Source: Gimesia fumaroli
Lineage (GTDB): Bacteria; Planctomycetota; Planctomycetia; Planctomycetales; Planctomycetaceae
Direction of reading: 5' to 3'
Assembly (NCBI RefSeq): GCF_007754425.1
Contig: NZ_CP037452.1
Span: 7,640,374 to 7,704,373 of the forward strand
Length of the DNA: 64,000 bases
Positions within the stretch are counted from its first letter, which is position 1; the number at the start of each line of letters is the position of its first letter. The notes under the pieces were generated by a model. That model had not been told where the DNA came from, did no database searches, and saw nothing but the letters and a program-made list of their open reading frames with translations. The translations under genes were made by a program, and so were the position numbers. This document shows, piece by piece, positions 1 to 9,223 of this stretch.

Positions 1-473
1 TCGGGGCGTTCACTGGTTTTGTTTTGTTTGCGGTGCCAGTGCCATTTTCCGTCGGGGTGTTGTTTGTCAACGGGATGATTCAGTGTGTGCTGTTTGCCGT
101 CGTCGGAAAATTCAATCTGCCACTGATAGGTTTCCTGTGTGAACGATCTCTGAAACGAATCAAAAGAGAGGCTGAGGCTGTTGAGACTAAGAGAGCGGGG
201 GAGCTCATATGGCTGATGAGCGGTGACCGTCAATACTCCCTCCTCGATGCGCCAGACGCCTGCAAACTGACCGTTGGACGTCAGGAAGGTTCGATCCGGT
301 TTGAAGATGCGCGAGAGCCCCGGAGGTGTGCCGATCCATTCACCCACCAGTTGTTGTTCAACAACAGACAAGGGTGGCTGATAGTTTACGGTCAGCCGAT
401 ACGCGAGCAGCAGAACGAGTATGCCAGCCAGCCATGTTCGTCCTCGTTGCTGTTTGAGGTTGAATATATTCAT
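1..473 (-). CDS. Partial membrane-anchored hypothetical protein, C-terminus cut by window edge
   Basis: The minus strand is open from an ATG at 473 to the left edge of the window (157 codons), so the C-terminus is missing. The translation begins MNIFNLKQQRGRTWLAG, followed by a single hydrophobic segment at about residues 14-27, which suggests an N-terminal anchor or uncleaved signal. The rest is a soluble, beta-rich-looking domain with motifs such as LVGEWIGTPPG and GVWRIEEG. These resemble small lipocalin-like stress or fit proteins often seen in planctomycetes, but I cannot assign a family. The plus-strand frame over the same bases reads as an antisense shadow. Confidence 0.55.
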   Translation of the reverse strand, partial: MNIFNLKQQRGRTWLAGILVLLLAYRLTVNYQPPLSVVEQQLVGEWIGTPPGLSRIFKPDRTFLTSNGQFAGVWRIEEGVLTVTAHQPYELPRSLSLNSLSLSFDSFQRSFTQETYQWQIEFSDDGKQHTLNHPVDKQHPDGKWHWHRKQNKTSERP

Positions 474-1150
474 TGGCGTGCCTCGGATTGGTCCAGTCGT
501 TATGTCGAACTGCTCATCCTGTTAGGTTATCAGTTTTCATCTCTGAGAGGCAAAGGCGATTTTGTAGAATTGGTGTTGATCGCCGGTGAGGTTGGATTTT
601 AAGTTGGGGAAGCAATTCAGGTAGACGATCTTACCCTGTTTTACTACCACGAAATTTTCAGACGGTCTCCTGGTCATTGTTCCTGTGAGCGGAATGGCGC
701 TAGCCACCAGTTTTGAAACAGCGCCCCAACTCAATACCGGCGGCTAGCGCCGACCCGCTTACGGTAGAGGAAGTTAATCGGAATCAAAGTGACATTCTGA
801 TGGATGACTTTCTCTACATGTATTTTTTTGAAAGGCGTGGGAGAGTCAAGGGGTTGCGATGAATTGGTCATTTGAACGTCAATTGAACATGGAAGGAAGT
901 CTTGTGAAGCGTTTACGAAATTTCTTGAAGCGGCTGCGAAGCGTTGCGATGAACGGGGGTCGCATGAGCAGAGGTTTTGAAAATCATGCTGAAACAAGGG
1001 GGTTTTGTAGTGCTGGTTTTCTCAGTCGTTCCGGCGTTTCACCTGAACCAGTGGTGTTCTCGCGCGCGACGCTAAAGACGCATCAGTTTTCAGAATGGCG
1101 GGTTGCCGTCAAGTTCAATTTTTTCAGGAGACTGTTTTGCTGATCCCAAG
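474..1150. other. Intergenic stretch without a convincing gene
   Basis: About 680 bases lie between the partial left-edge gene and the terminator of the isocitrate dehydrogenase gene. Both strands hold only short open frames (fewer than 95 codons). They have no recognisable domains, ribosome binding sites or protein-like composition. The stretch contains the interrupted inverted repeat at 696-751. It may be decayed coding sequence. Confidence 0.5.
696..751. repeat. Interrupted inverted repeat with GGCGCTAGCC / GGCTAGCGCC arms
   Basis: GGCGCTAGCCACCAG at 696-710 and ACCGGCGGCTAGCGCC at 736-751 form inverted arms around about 25 bases. From memory, GCTAGC-centred repeats of this kind are scattered through planctomycete genomes. 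No second copy was noticed in this window, so family membership is inferred. Confidence 0.4.
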
Positions 1151-1189
1151 AAAAAACGATGCAGAGCCTGAAGTTAGCCCTGCATCGTT
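1151..1189 (-). terminator. Rho-independent terminator of the isocitrate dehydrogenase gene
   Basis: AACGATGCAG (1155-1164) pairs with CTGCATCGTT (1180-1189), a ten-base-pair stem. Read on the minus strand it is followed by a run of six T residues (A run at 1151-1156). It lies about 30 bases after the stop codon of the minus-strand gene ending at 1219. Confidence 0.8.
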
Positions 1190-1218
1190 GATTTTGCGTT
1201 TTGGTTGTATCTCAGAAA

Positions 1219-2391
1219 TTACTGCATCTTTTTGCAGATGGCTTCAGCCATTTCCTGAGTACCAACGGCTGTGGGATCGTTGCGATCGTCTTTCAGGTCG
1301 TAGGTCACGTCTTTGCCTTCTTCGATGACGTCAGCAACGGCCTGATCCAGTTTAGCGGCGGCATCGTGTTCGCCGAGGTAGTCCAGCATCATTTTACCAG
1401 ACAGAATCAGAGCGACCGGATTCACTTTGTTCTGTCCTTTGTATTTGGGAGCAGAACCGTGAGTTGCTTCGAAGATAGCCGACTCGGGACCGATGTTCGA
1501 ACCGGGAGCGACACCCAGACCGCCGACCAGACCGGCACAGAGGTCACTGAGGATGTCGCCATAGAGGTTGGAGGTGACGAGCACGTCGTACAGCTCAGGT
1601 TTCTGAACGAGCTGCATGCACATGTTGTCGATCAGGCGCTCATTGTACTCAATGCTACCGCCACAATCGGGCACGTTGCCAGCGAGCTTCGCATCTGGAG
1701 CAACACCTTCGGCGAGTTCTTCCCATTCGAATTTCGCACCATAGGCTTGTGCGACGGCACGTGTTTCGTCGTACCAAAGACCATCGGTGAACTTCATGAT
1801 GTTGGCTTTACAGATCGAGGTGACTGCTTTGCGTTTGTTGTCGACCGCGTATTTGAATGCATAGTTGCAGATATCGCGGGTTCCCTGATAGGACATCGGC
1901 TTGATGCTGATGCCGGTTTCGTCGAGGGGGGTATTGATTTTTTTACCGGTCGCGAATTCGTTGATCTTTTCGATCAGCGATGCGGTGTTCTTTTCCCCGG
2001 CCTGGAATTCAACGCCGGCGTAGAGGTCTTCGGTGTTTTCACGTACAACGACGAGGTCGACATTGGATTCGGAGAAGTAAGTCCGGACGCCTTTGTAGGT
2101 TTTACAAGGACGAACGCAGGCATAAAGGCCGAGTTCCTGTCGCAGGAAGACGTTCACACTACGGAAGCCTTTTCCGATGGGTGTGGTGATCGGTGCTTTC
2201 AAAGCCACTTTGTTGGCGCGAATCGAATCCATCACCCGGTCGGGTACGCCGCCTTCGGCTTCGATGACTTCGATTCCACATTCCTGAACATCCCAGTCGA
2301 TTTTGACACCTGTCGCATCAACACATTTTCTTGTAGCCTCGGCGATTTCCGGACCAACTCCATCTCCGGGAATTAATGTGACTTTATACAT
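1219..2391 (-). CDS. Isocitrate/isopropylmalate dehydrogenase family protein, probably NAD-dependent isocitrate dehydrogenase
   Basis: This 390-residue protein belongs to the beta-decarboxylating dehydrogenase family, which oxidises and decarboxylates isocitrate, isopropylmalate or homoisocitrate. The N-terminus has the family signature [11 protein letters not shown]. It is followed by [15 protein letters not shown] and [16 protein letters not shown], and then by the metal and cofactor region with [13 protein letters not shown] and [18 protein letters not shown]. The [12 protein letters not shown] form is typical of NAD-type isocitrate dehydrogenases. Substrate choice cannot be settled by eye. 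The start at 2391 is preferred over an upstream in-frame start at 2415, because GAGGAAACG sits directly before the ATG. The gene stands alone, with its own terminator downstream, and no leucine-pathway genes are nearby. Confidence 0.88.
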   Translation of the reverse strand: MYKVTLIPGDGVGPEIAEATRKCVDATGVKIDWDVQECGIEVIEAEGGVPDRVMDSIRANKVALKAPITTPIGKGFRSVNVFLRQELGLYACVRPCKTYKGVRTYFSESNVDLVVVRENTEDLYAGVEFQAGEKNTASLIEKINEFATGKKINTPLDETGISIKPMSYQGTRDICNYAFKYAVDNKRKAVTSICKANIMKFTDGLWYDETRAVAQAYGAKFEWEELAEGVAPDAKLAGNVPDCGGSIEYNERLIDNMCMQLVQKPELYDVLVTSNLYGDILSDLCAGLVGGLGVAPGSNIGPESAIFEATHGSAPKYKGQNKVNPVALILSGKMMLDYLGEHDAAAKLDQAVADVIEEGKDVTYDLKDDRNDPTAVGTQEMAEAICKKMQ

Positions 2392-2569
2392 CGTTTCCTC
2401 AAATACTTCTGACAAAAGGGGAATGCGACCAGGATCTCAAGTGCATGAACATAATGCGTTTCGCCTGCTGACTCTTGAAACCAAAGGCCATACTGGTGGA
2501 TACTAATTAGATAGTTCACAGGCAAGCAGTGACCGTATCAAAACAGAATTCGCTTTTCAACTATACGCG

Positions 2570-2926
2570 ATGGCTGTCGCTTACTTTTCGAGCCGATCAG
2601 GGAATCCGATGATCCAGCGTTTTATGCACAATTACCTTCTCCGTCACCAAAATCGAACCAATCAGGTCCTGCATTTAATTGGGGTTCCCCTGACTTTTGG
2701 CGGATTGATCGGATTTGGGCTGGCAGGAGAGTGGATTTTTGCCGGAATCGCATTTGTCACCGGCTATCTCCTGCAGTTTCTGGGGCATTTCGTTGAACAA
2801 AACGATGCTGGCGAGCTCATTTTGGTCAAGAAACTGCTGGGAAAACCTTACACAGAATTCGGTCCAGACACTCAAAATCGCATGAATTTTGACCAATCGT
2901 CAAAAAAGTCAAGTTGTAACGATTAA
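2570..2926 (+). CDS. DUF962 / Mpo1-like small membrane protein
   Basis: This protein of 118 residues (105 if it starts at the ATG at 2609, beginning MIQRFMHNY) has the Mpo1-like pattern. There is an early HLIGVPLTF motif, then two hydrophobic helices at about residues 42-68, then FLGHFVEQNDAG. In yeast, Mpo1 is an Fe(II)-dependent dioxygenase of fatty acid alpha-oxidation, and the histidines here (HLIG and GHFVE) fit that metal site. The bacterial role is unknown. Neither start has a strong ribosome binding site, so the N-terminus is uncertain. The gene is flanked by unrelated genes and looks monocistronic. Confidence 0.72.
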   Translation: MAVAYFSSRSGNPMIQRFMHNYLLRHQNRTNQVLHLIGVPLTFGGLIGFGLAGEWIFAGIAFVTGYLLQFLGHFVEQNDAGELILVKKLLGKPYTEFGPDTQNRMNFDQSSKKSSCND

Positions 2927-3119
2927 ATCGCCGATACCGAATGTAGTGATTTTGCCAACCAGGCAGGTTGTTCTGCGCATCCGTGTGCAGAACACAATGC
3001 TGACCGTCTCCGTGCATTGGTGAATTCTCCCCGAAACTACAATCGATTATGAACCCTAAGTGGTTATGAAAATACACTTTGTAACCATAATCGACGTTCA
3101 TGTCTTTAAGGATGGATAC

Positions 3120-5420
3120 ATGAACCTTCGTCAGAAGTTACACCAATTATTCTGTGGATGCTTAATAACCAGCCAACTTGTTGGTTGTCATGGTCTGGGT
3201 ACTGATACGGACCTGCATTATCTTGGAGACAAAGATCTTCAATATTATGAAGATGTCGCGACCAAGATCGAGTATCCGGCTGTTTTTGAAGAAACCCCGG
3301 AAGAAATTACGTTCTCAGGGAAACCGCGGACACTGGCAGACCGCTCCCAAGATGAAATCTGGGATTTGCCTTTAATGGATGCGATCCATCTGGGCCTGGC
3401 CAACAGCGAAGTCATTCGTGTTTCCGGAACGTTGGGAACAAACGGTAACGGCTTATTAAATAATCCGGATGGCACGCCTACAATTTTCGACCCGTCGATC
3501 CAGGAAACCAACGTTTTGCTGGGTGGATCACGGGGTGTGGAAGCAGCACTGTCTGCCTTTGATACGACATTTACCACGAACATGCTCTGGGGCCGCTCGG
3601 AACAAGTGCAGAACAGTCCGTTCTTCGGTGGGATTCCCGGTGGTACATTGACTCAGGAAACCGGACAGTTTCAATCGGGATTATCCAAGACCTTTGCCAA
3701 CGGTGGCCAATTTGCGGTTTCACATAACTGGAATTACAACGGCAGCAACTCGACCAGCCAACTGTTTCCGTCCAACTATTCCGGAAACACAGGCTTATCT
3801 TATCGTCAACCATTCCTGGCTGGAGCCGGGGTTGAATACACGCGGATTGCCGGCCCGATCGGTTCCGGATTTACTGGAATTACCGGTGTAAGCCAGGGGG
3901 TTGTGATTGCCCGAATCAACAACGACCTGGTGCTGGCCGACTTTGAGAAAAACGTACGAAACCTGATTTCTGATATCGAAGAAAGTTATTGGCAACTGTA
4001 TCTGGCATATCGCCTGTATGATACCCAGGTTGTCGCTCGTAATTCAGCATTACGCAGTTGGCGGGAGGCACATGCCAAACTGGAAGCCGGTGGTACTCGG
4101 AACTTCAAACCAGCCGACGAAGCACAGGCGAAAGACCGTCTGTTTGAAACACAATCGCTGGTTCAGGCCACACGAAGCGATATTTACACTGCAGAAAGCC
4201 GGTTCCGTCGACTCGTTGGTCTGCCCGTGAATGACGGGAAAATTATTCGACCGATTGATGACCCGATTGCCGCCGAGTTTACTCCAGACTGGAGCATGTG
4301 TCTGACGGAAGCGCTGGTACATCGCGTTGAACTCCGCAAACAAAAGTGGAATATCAAAAGTCTTGAATTTCAACATCTGGCAGCAACCAGCCTGACCAAA
4401 CCACGATTGGACCTGGTTTCCAGTTATCAGGTCAATGCATTCGGCGATCGGCTGTTAAGTCAGAGCAATACAGACGGCATTACTGCACAAGGTTTGCATA
4501 GTGCTTACGGAACGTTGATGCAGAACGATCAGGACAGCTGGACGCTAGGATTCGAATTCAGCATGCCCCTTGGTTTCCGGTCTGCTCATGCTCAGGTTGA
4601 AAACCTTGAATTTCGATTGTCAAAAGCACGTGCCGTGCTGAAGGCACAGGAAATGGACGTCAGCCAGGAACTGGCGATTACATTCCAGGATTTGACCAAG
4701 AACTATGCGACGGCTCAATCCAACTTCAACCGCTGGCGTGCAGCACGTAGACGTGTTGAATTGTTTGACGCAGAAGTTCAAGCTGGAACAACGACACTCG
4801 ATACCTTGTTGCGTGCTCAATCCAGTCTGGCTGCGGCCGAGACCGAATACTATCGATCACTGGTCTCCTATAATGTTGCGATTAAGAACCTCCACAAATG
4901 GAAAGGGACTTTGCTGAAGCACAACAACGTCCACTTAATGGAAGGCGAATGGAATCCTGTGGCTTACCAACAGGCCTTGCGACGTGCCTGGGCAAGAACT
5001 CATGGTATCGATGCCCACAAACTGCGTAGCAAGCCGGAACCCTTTGTGGCTGAAGGATATATTGGAGAAGTTGGTGTGATGCCATCAGATGGAGAGACAT
5101 CGTACTCATCAGAACAGGATGGTCTGACGCCGGATATTCTTCCGGTACCCGAACCAGAGATGAGTCCGGACTACGCTCCGCCGGTACCCTCAGTTCCAGC
5201 TGAACCTGCGGCGCGCCTGGAACTCAACGCCCCTCCAAGTAGAAATCCCTTTGCAGCAACTAAAATGGATGCTGCTGTCAAAGTCGTGATTGACGCCGAG
5301 GGAGAACAGCCTGTATTTGATATCAGGCAAGTCTCAGCTCAGCAGGATGAGTTACCGATCTCCGAGACAATGGACAACCTGAATCTTGAATTCCGACCTG
5401 CCACAAGTTTTGTCGACTAA
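3120..5420 (+). CDS. TolC-family outer membrane efflux lipoprotein
   Basis: This 766-residue protein resembles outer membrane efflux (OEP/TolC) proteins, the trans-envelope duct of tripartite exporters or type I secretion. The N-terminus MNLRQKLHQLFCGCLITSQ leads to a lipobox (LVGC, Cys about 23). Two long helical repeats follow, with ISDIEESYWQLYLAYRLYD in the first half and a helical ARAVLKAQEMDVSQELAITF stretch in the second. The tail, from about residue 640, is a Pro/Glu-rich extension unusual for TolC (PVPEPEMSPDYAPPVPS). The ATG at 3120 is chosen over one at 3060 because of the AAGGATGG upstream and the lipoprotein signal. No membrane-fusion or pump gene is adjacent, so the substrate is unknown. 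Confidence 0.85.
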   Translation: MNLRQKLHQLFCGCLITSQLVGCHGLGTDTDLHYLGDKDLQYYEDVATKIEYPAVFEETPEEITFSGKPRTLADRSQDEIWDLPLMDAIHLGLANSEVIRVSGTLGTNGNGLLNNPDGTPTIFDPSIQETNVLLGGSRGVEAALSAFDTTFTTNMLWGRSEQVQNSPFFGGIPGGTLTQETGQFQSGLSKTFANGGQFAVSHNWNYNGSNSTSQLFPSNYSGNTGLSYRQPFLAGAGVEYTRIAGPIGSGFTGITGVSQGVVIARINNDLVLADFEKNVRNLISDIEESYWQLYLAYRLYDTQVVARNSALRSWREAHAKLEAGGTRNFKPADEAQAKDRLFETQSLVQATRSDIYTAESRFRRLVGLPVNDGKIIRPIDDPIAAEFTPDWSMCLTEALVHRVELRKQKWNIKSLEFQHLAATSLTKPRLDLVSSYQVNAFGDRLLSQSNTDGITAQGLHSAYGTLMQNDQDSWTLGFEFSMPLGFRSAHAQVENLEFRLSKARAVLKAQEMDVSQELAITFQDLTKNYATAQSNFNRWRAARRRVELFDAEVQAGTTTLDTLLRAQSSLAAAETEYYRSLVSYNVAIKNLHKWKGTLLKHNNVHLMEGEWNPVAYQQALRRAWARTHGIDAHKLRSKPEPFVAEGYIGEVGVMPSDGETSYSSEQDGLTPDILPVPEPEMSPDYAPPVPSVPAEPAARLELNAPPSRNPFAATKMDAAVKVVIDAEGEQPVFDIRQVSAQQDELPISETMDNLNLEFRPATSFVD

Positions 5421-5794
5421 TTAACGTGTCAGATCGGTCATATTGGAAGCAGGTTGGATTATTCGCATTGTCGCAATAATGCAACCTGCTCAGGTTAGAA
5501 TTTGAGCATTCGCCTTTTTGAAACGTCAATTCTAATTTCCAATACATTTTTTCGTAAGTACATGCTAGATTTAGACGAATGATGTGAGTGAAATACCTGC
5601 TGCCGCTTTTTTCGCTTGCCTTGTATTCGTATCGATGTCCATCTCCATCGATTGTTGTATTCAACAGTTGACTTGTTTCTTTTGTTTCCGAGACGTTGAT
5701 CTTGTGAAAAATCGTTGAAACAATTCAACCTGAGGATTCGGGTTTGAAAGCCCGCCACTGACCAGGCCTGTGGAAAGCATTCAAAAGTTAATTA
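5421..5794. other. Intergenic region between TolC-like gene and WYL regulator
   Basis: About 370 bases with one clear hairpin just after the TolC-like gene (5449-5489) and no convincing gene. Short minus-strand open frames here show no domain or start signal. The region presumably carries the promoter of the regulator at 5795, but no clear -35/-10 pair was identified. Confidence 0.45.
5449..5489 (+). terminator. Hairpin downstream of TolC-like gene, probable terminator
   Basis: GCAGGTTG (5449-5456) pairs with CAACCTGC (5482-5489). The stem continues inward imperfectly (GATTATTCGC against GCAATAATG). The T-run is weak and lies about 25 bases further on, so termination is plausible but not certain. 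Confidence 0.5.
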
Positions 5795-6787
5795 ATGGTG
5801 GCTGGACGAATTCACCGTCTCCTGAAACTGATAGCGCTGCTACAGTCGGGACGAGTTTACAACTCTGCACAACTTGCGAGCGAATGCGAAGTCAGCCGAA
5901 GGACCGTCTTTCGGGACCTGAGAACGCTTCAGGAATCTGGAATTTACGTTCTGTATGACGAAGAAAAACAGGGCTATACGCTACCCTGGCGAACCATCGT
6001 CCCGTTCAAAGATCTGACGTTTGAAGAGGTCCTTGCATTGCTCGTCTTATGTCAGGATCTCGATAAAGCAATCGTCGGGCTCCCTGTGCATCGCTTTGCC
6101 CGGTCAGCGTCAACCAAAGTCCTAAACAGTTTACCCGACTCGTTACGGGAAAATGTGATCGACGCTGCCCAATCGATTTCGATCTGGTTCCCGCCATTCA
6201 ACCCAGCCATGCGTAGCGGAATTCACTACAAAAATCTGTTTAAAGCGACCATCGAAAAAAAGAACGTTCGCATTCATTATACAGGCAGCAAAGAAAAGAA
6301 AACGCTTTCTACAATGCTCAGCCCCTATCATATTTTGTATTCGAATCATGAGTGGTTTGTTGTGGGGCGGTCTTCGCTGGATCGTGAAATCAAAGTGTTC
6401 CCACTGCTGAAAATTCTGAAATCAGAAATCCTGGAGGAATCCTTCAAGAAACCGTCCCGCTTCAACCTGGACCGATATCTGACCACCTCTTGGAATCCGG
6501 CTCGTCAATCCCGTAAAACGATCCCGGTCAAAATTCGTTTCCAAAGCAGTGTCGCGGAAACGGTATCGCTGATGTGCTGGGATCAATCACAAGAGATTAA
6601 GAAACTGAAGGGTGGTGTCATCGAATTTCGTGCTCAGGTTGACAGCCTGGAACGGATTTCCGACTGGGCATTAAGTTTCGGCGATCAAGCTGAAGTCATC
6701 TCCCCCCGTTCATTTCGCAATCTGATTAAAGATAAAATTGCGAGCATGATGCAAATTTACAGCCCCGGTGTGCATCCCACCTCATGA
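5795..6787 (+). CDS. WYL-domain transcriptional regulator with N-terminal helix-turn-helix
   Basis: A 330-residue regulator with a DeoR-like/HTH_11 DNA-binding domain (about residues 5-60, LASECEVSRRTVFRDLRTL). A linker is followed by a WYL ligand-sensing domain (about 145-215) and a C-terminal WCX-type extension. WYL proteins bind ligands, often nucleic acid or nucleotide signals, and regulate DNA-damage, metabolic or defence genes. The window shows no defence cluster next to it. Its target could be itself or hisI downstream. The start at 5795 gives a normal HTH N-terminus (MVAGRIHRLLKLIALLQSG), but its ribosome binding site is poor. Confidence 0.88.
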   Translation: MVAGRIHRLLKLIALLQSGRVYNSAQLASECEVSRRTVFRDLRTLQESGIYVLYDEEKQGYTLPWRTIVPFKDLTFEEVLALLVLCQDLDKAIVGLPVHRFARSASTKVLNSLPDSLRENVIDAAQSISIWFPPFNPAMRSGIHYKNLFKATIEKKNVRIHYTGSKEKKTLSTMLSPYHILYSNHEWFVVGRSSLDREIKVFPLLKILKSEILEESFKKPSRFNLDRYLTTSWNPARQSRKTIPVKIRFQSSVAETVSLMCWDQSQEIKKLKGGVIEFRAQVDSLERISDWALSFGDQAEVISPRSFRNLIKDKIASMMQIYSPGVHPTS

Positions 6788-7269
6788 GTGTTCCTCTCTG
6801 CGAATGGCTGGGAGTCTTGGTCAAATCTGTAAAGATTTACGCAAAAAAACGAACTTCTGAGTTCGGAAATGGTCTGATCTATCAGATAGAAGTTGAACCT
6901 CGCCGTCCCTGATTTCATTTAAGATCGCGCATGTATACTGATCCCCGGGTAAACGCCGATTATTCTGCGAAACCTCTTAAAATCCCTGCTGAATCTACTG
7001 ACCTGCCCCACCATTAGGTTTACTATTTTAGAGTAGTAAAACCGTACCCGCTGGCAGGAAATCTCCCAATTTCCGCTTGAACAGCGTCTCAAACAATGTG
7101 TCTGACGTCATCCTTTGCGTATGATGTATCCAGCCATGCTGTTTCTTATCCGGGGATCGAGGAAGCATCCCATTCCTGGAAAGACCCAAAACCCAGAAAG
7201 ACAGTTAGAAGTGGAGATTTTTTCCACTGTCAGATAAAGAACATAAACGAAGTGAGGAAAGACAAAATC
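6788..7269. other. Intergenic region upstream of hisI
   Basis: About 480 bases with no convincing gene. An in-frame upstream extension of hisI (to 7096) is open but unlike HisI proteins. An imperfect inverted repeat with GGTTTACTA and TAGTAAAACC arms lies at about 7017-7044. Its meaning is unknown. Confidence 0.4.
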
Positions 7270-7755
7270 ATGTCAGATGGAATTCAATTCTCGGAACGGA
7301 CTTCAGTCGAACAGGTAGAAGAAGGAAATGAGCTGGCTCCGAAATTTGATAAGGACGGTCTGATTCCCGTCGTCACCACCGACTATGCGTCGGGTGAGTT
7401 GCTGATGCACGCTTATATGAATGAAGAGGCACTTAAGAAAACCATTGAACTGGGTGAAGCCGTCTACTGGAGTCGCAGTCGCCAGGTACTCTGGCACAAA
7501 GGAGCGACCAGCGGGCTGGTCCAGAAAGTAAAAGCCTTGTTGATCGATGATGACCAGGACACGATCTGGATGCGTGTAGAGGTCATGGGTGGCGGCGCCA
7601 GCTGCCATGTAGGATATCGATCCTGTTTTTACCGACGCGTCCCCGTCGGGCAGGAAGTGCAGGATAAAGGTCTGGAACTCGAATTTACAGAAACAGAAAA
7701 AACATTTGACCCCAAAGAGGTCTATGGAGACGCTCCCAATCCCACAAAACTGTAA
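7270..7755 (+). CDS. hisI: Phosphoribosyl-AMP cyclohydrolase (HisI) with altered first zinc ligand
   Basis: HisI opens the purine ring of phosphoribosyl-AMP in step three of histidine synthesis. This 161-residue protein has the family core: a [15 protein letters not shown] segment, [16 protein letters not shown] (about 67-82) and [12 protein letters not shown] (111-122). In well-studied homologues a DCDxD motif supplies one zinc cysteine. Here the matching segment is DDDQD (93-97), with Asp94 in the Cys position, while Cys112 and Cys119 are kept. The start at 7270 is chosen because GTGAGGAAA precedes it and the upstream extension lacks family similarity. There is no HisE fusion and no other his gene in the window. 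Confidence 0.9.
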   Translation: MSDGIQFSERTSVEQVEEGNELAPKFDKDGLIPVVTTDYASGELLMHAYMNEEALKKTIELGEAVYWSRSRQVLWHKGATSGLVQKVKALLIDDDQDTIWMRVEVMGGGASCHVGYRSCFYRRVPVGQEVQDKGLELEFTETEKTFDPKEVYGDAPNPTKL

Positions 7756-7780
7756 ACGGTATACCCACCACAGGTGAATT

Positions 7781-9184
7781 ATGAACCATTTCAGTCGACG
7801 CGATTTTTTAGCTGCCTCACTGGCTGCTGGCGGGAGTGCGCTTTCTCTCGAACAGTGGGCCTTCGCCAACAGCGAAGAGACCACACAAAACCCGAATTTA
7901 CAGATTGCCCCGTTTCGCTTTGATGTGTCTCCACCCAAGGGACATTCACTATGTGGCGGCTGGATCAAGCCGGTTGTCGGCTACGATGATTCGCTCGAAG
8001 CCATCGGTTATGTACTTTTGGGGGCTGGCAAGCCCATTGTGGTCTGCGCTGTTGACTGGACGGGCTTGTTAAACGACGCCCACATCGCCTGGCGGAAAGC
8101 GCTGGCGGACGCTGCTGGCACCAGCATTGACCGCGTCGCCGTGCAATGCGTGCATCAGCACAATGCACCGTTTGCCTGCTTAAACGCCGAACAGATCGTA
8201 CTCGAGCAGGGCGACCTGCCGCACATTGTCGAACTCGATTTTTTCAGCGAATGCCTGGACAAAGCCCGTAAAGCGGTCGCGAAGGCAATTCCCAAATCGC
8301 AGCCAGTGACCCATGTCGCACACAGCCAGGGGAAAGTCGATAAGGTTGCCTCGAACCGCCGCATCGACCGGGACAAGAACGGAAAAATCGTTCGCATGCG
8401 GGGAAGCAGCTGTAAAGACGAACGACTGCGAAGCCTGACCGAAGGGACCATCGACCCTTTCCTGAAAACGATCGCCTTTTATAACAAAGACAAGAAGCTG
8501 GTATCCTGCCACTATTACGCGACGCATCCGATGAGTTATTACGGCGACGGGCGCGTCAGCAGTGACTTTACCGGCATCGCCCGGAAACAACGTCAGCAGG
8601 AAGAGCCAGGCTGTACTCACATTTATTTCACCGGCTGTGCAGGCAACATTTCAGCCGGCAAATACAACGATGGCTCCAAGCCGCTACGAGCGATTCTGGC
8701 ACGGCGAATTTATGATGGCATCATCGCTTCCGAAAAGCAGTTACAGCCGGAACCGATCGGACATGTCACCTGGAAGACACACGACATTCTCCCGCCGGTC
8801 AGAGACACGTTCAACGAGCAGGAACTCAAAAAGACGATCTCAAATAAAGCCAACAGTGTGGTGAACCGGAATCGTCCTTCCTACATGCTCGCCTGGTTAC
8901 AACGGCTGCAGAAGAAAGTGCCGATTACGCTCAGTTCGCTGCAGATGAACGACATTAAAACGCTGCATCTCCCGGCCGAGAGTTTTATCGAATATCAAAT
9001 ACGGGCGCAGAGTATTCAACCCGATCAGTTTATCGCCACCGCCGCCTATGGTGACGGCGGGCCGTGGTATATTCCCGTTGCCGAAGAATACCCGGCCGGC
9101 GGGTATGAAGTGAGTGTTGCCTTCTGTGATCCCAAGGTCGATGCCGTGATTACGCAGGGTATGAAATCGTTGTTGGATAGTTAA
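7781..9184 (+). CDS. Tat-exported neutral/alkaline ceramidase-like protein
   Basis: A 467-residue protein that starts with a twin-arginine signal (FSRRDFLAASLAAGG) and continues with an N-terminal domain like neutral/alkaline non-lysosomal ceramidases. This family is widespread in planctomycetes and rarely characterised there. Likely metal-site segments are CVHQHNAPF and HYYATHPMSYYGDG, with CAGNISAGKYNDGSK further on. True ceramidases hydrolyse ceramide to sphingosine. Planctomycete homologues lack proven substrates, so only a secreted zinc hydrolase is supported. AGGTGA lies just before the start. The gene is 26 bases after hisI, so the two may be cotranscribed. Confidence 0.8.
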   Translation: MNHFSRRDFLAASLAAGGSALSLEQWAFANSEETTQNPNLQIAPFRFDVSPPKGHSLCGGWIKPVVGYDDSLEAIGYVLLGAGKPIVVCAVDWTGLLNDAHIAWRKALADAAGTSIDRVAVQCVHQHNAPFACLNAEQIVLEQGDLPHIVELDFFSECLDKARKAVAKAIPKSQPVTHVAHSQGKVDKVASNRRIDRDKNGKIVRMRGSSCKDERLRSLTEGTIDPFLKTIAFYNKDKKLVSCHYYATHPMSYYGDGRVSSDFTGIARKQRQQEEPGCTHIYFTGCAGNISAGKYNDGSKPLRAILARRIYDGIIASEKQLQPEPIGHVTWKTHDILPPVRDTFNEQELKKTISNKANSVVNRNRPSYMLAWLQRLQKKVPITLSSLQMNDIKTLHLPAESFIEYQIRAQSIQPDQFIATAAYGDGGPWYIPVAEEYPAGGYEVSVAFCDPKVDAVITQGMKSLLDS

Positions 9185-9223
9185 CGATCAATTTAAAATT
9201 TTCAAAGTCAGTTTAGAGGTTGA

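Noticed and set aside
24..602. Plus-strand open frame of 192 codons at the left edge
   Set aside because: Composition is unlike a protein (basic patches, no domain), and the opposite strand holds a better frame with start, hydrophobic anchor and protein-like sequence.
859..1143. Plus-strand frame of 94 codons
   Set aside because: No ribosome binding site, domain or homologue-like pattern; it ends next to the minus-strand terminator of a real gene.
1201..2376. Plus-strand open frame of 391 codons
   Set aside because: It is exactly antisense to the isocitrate dehydrogenase gene, which has full family motifs; long antisense frames arise from codon bias.
5323..5758. Two minus-strand frames after the TolC-like gene
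   Set aside because: They overlap the hairpin at 5449-5489, lack start signals and have no recognisable domain.
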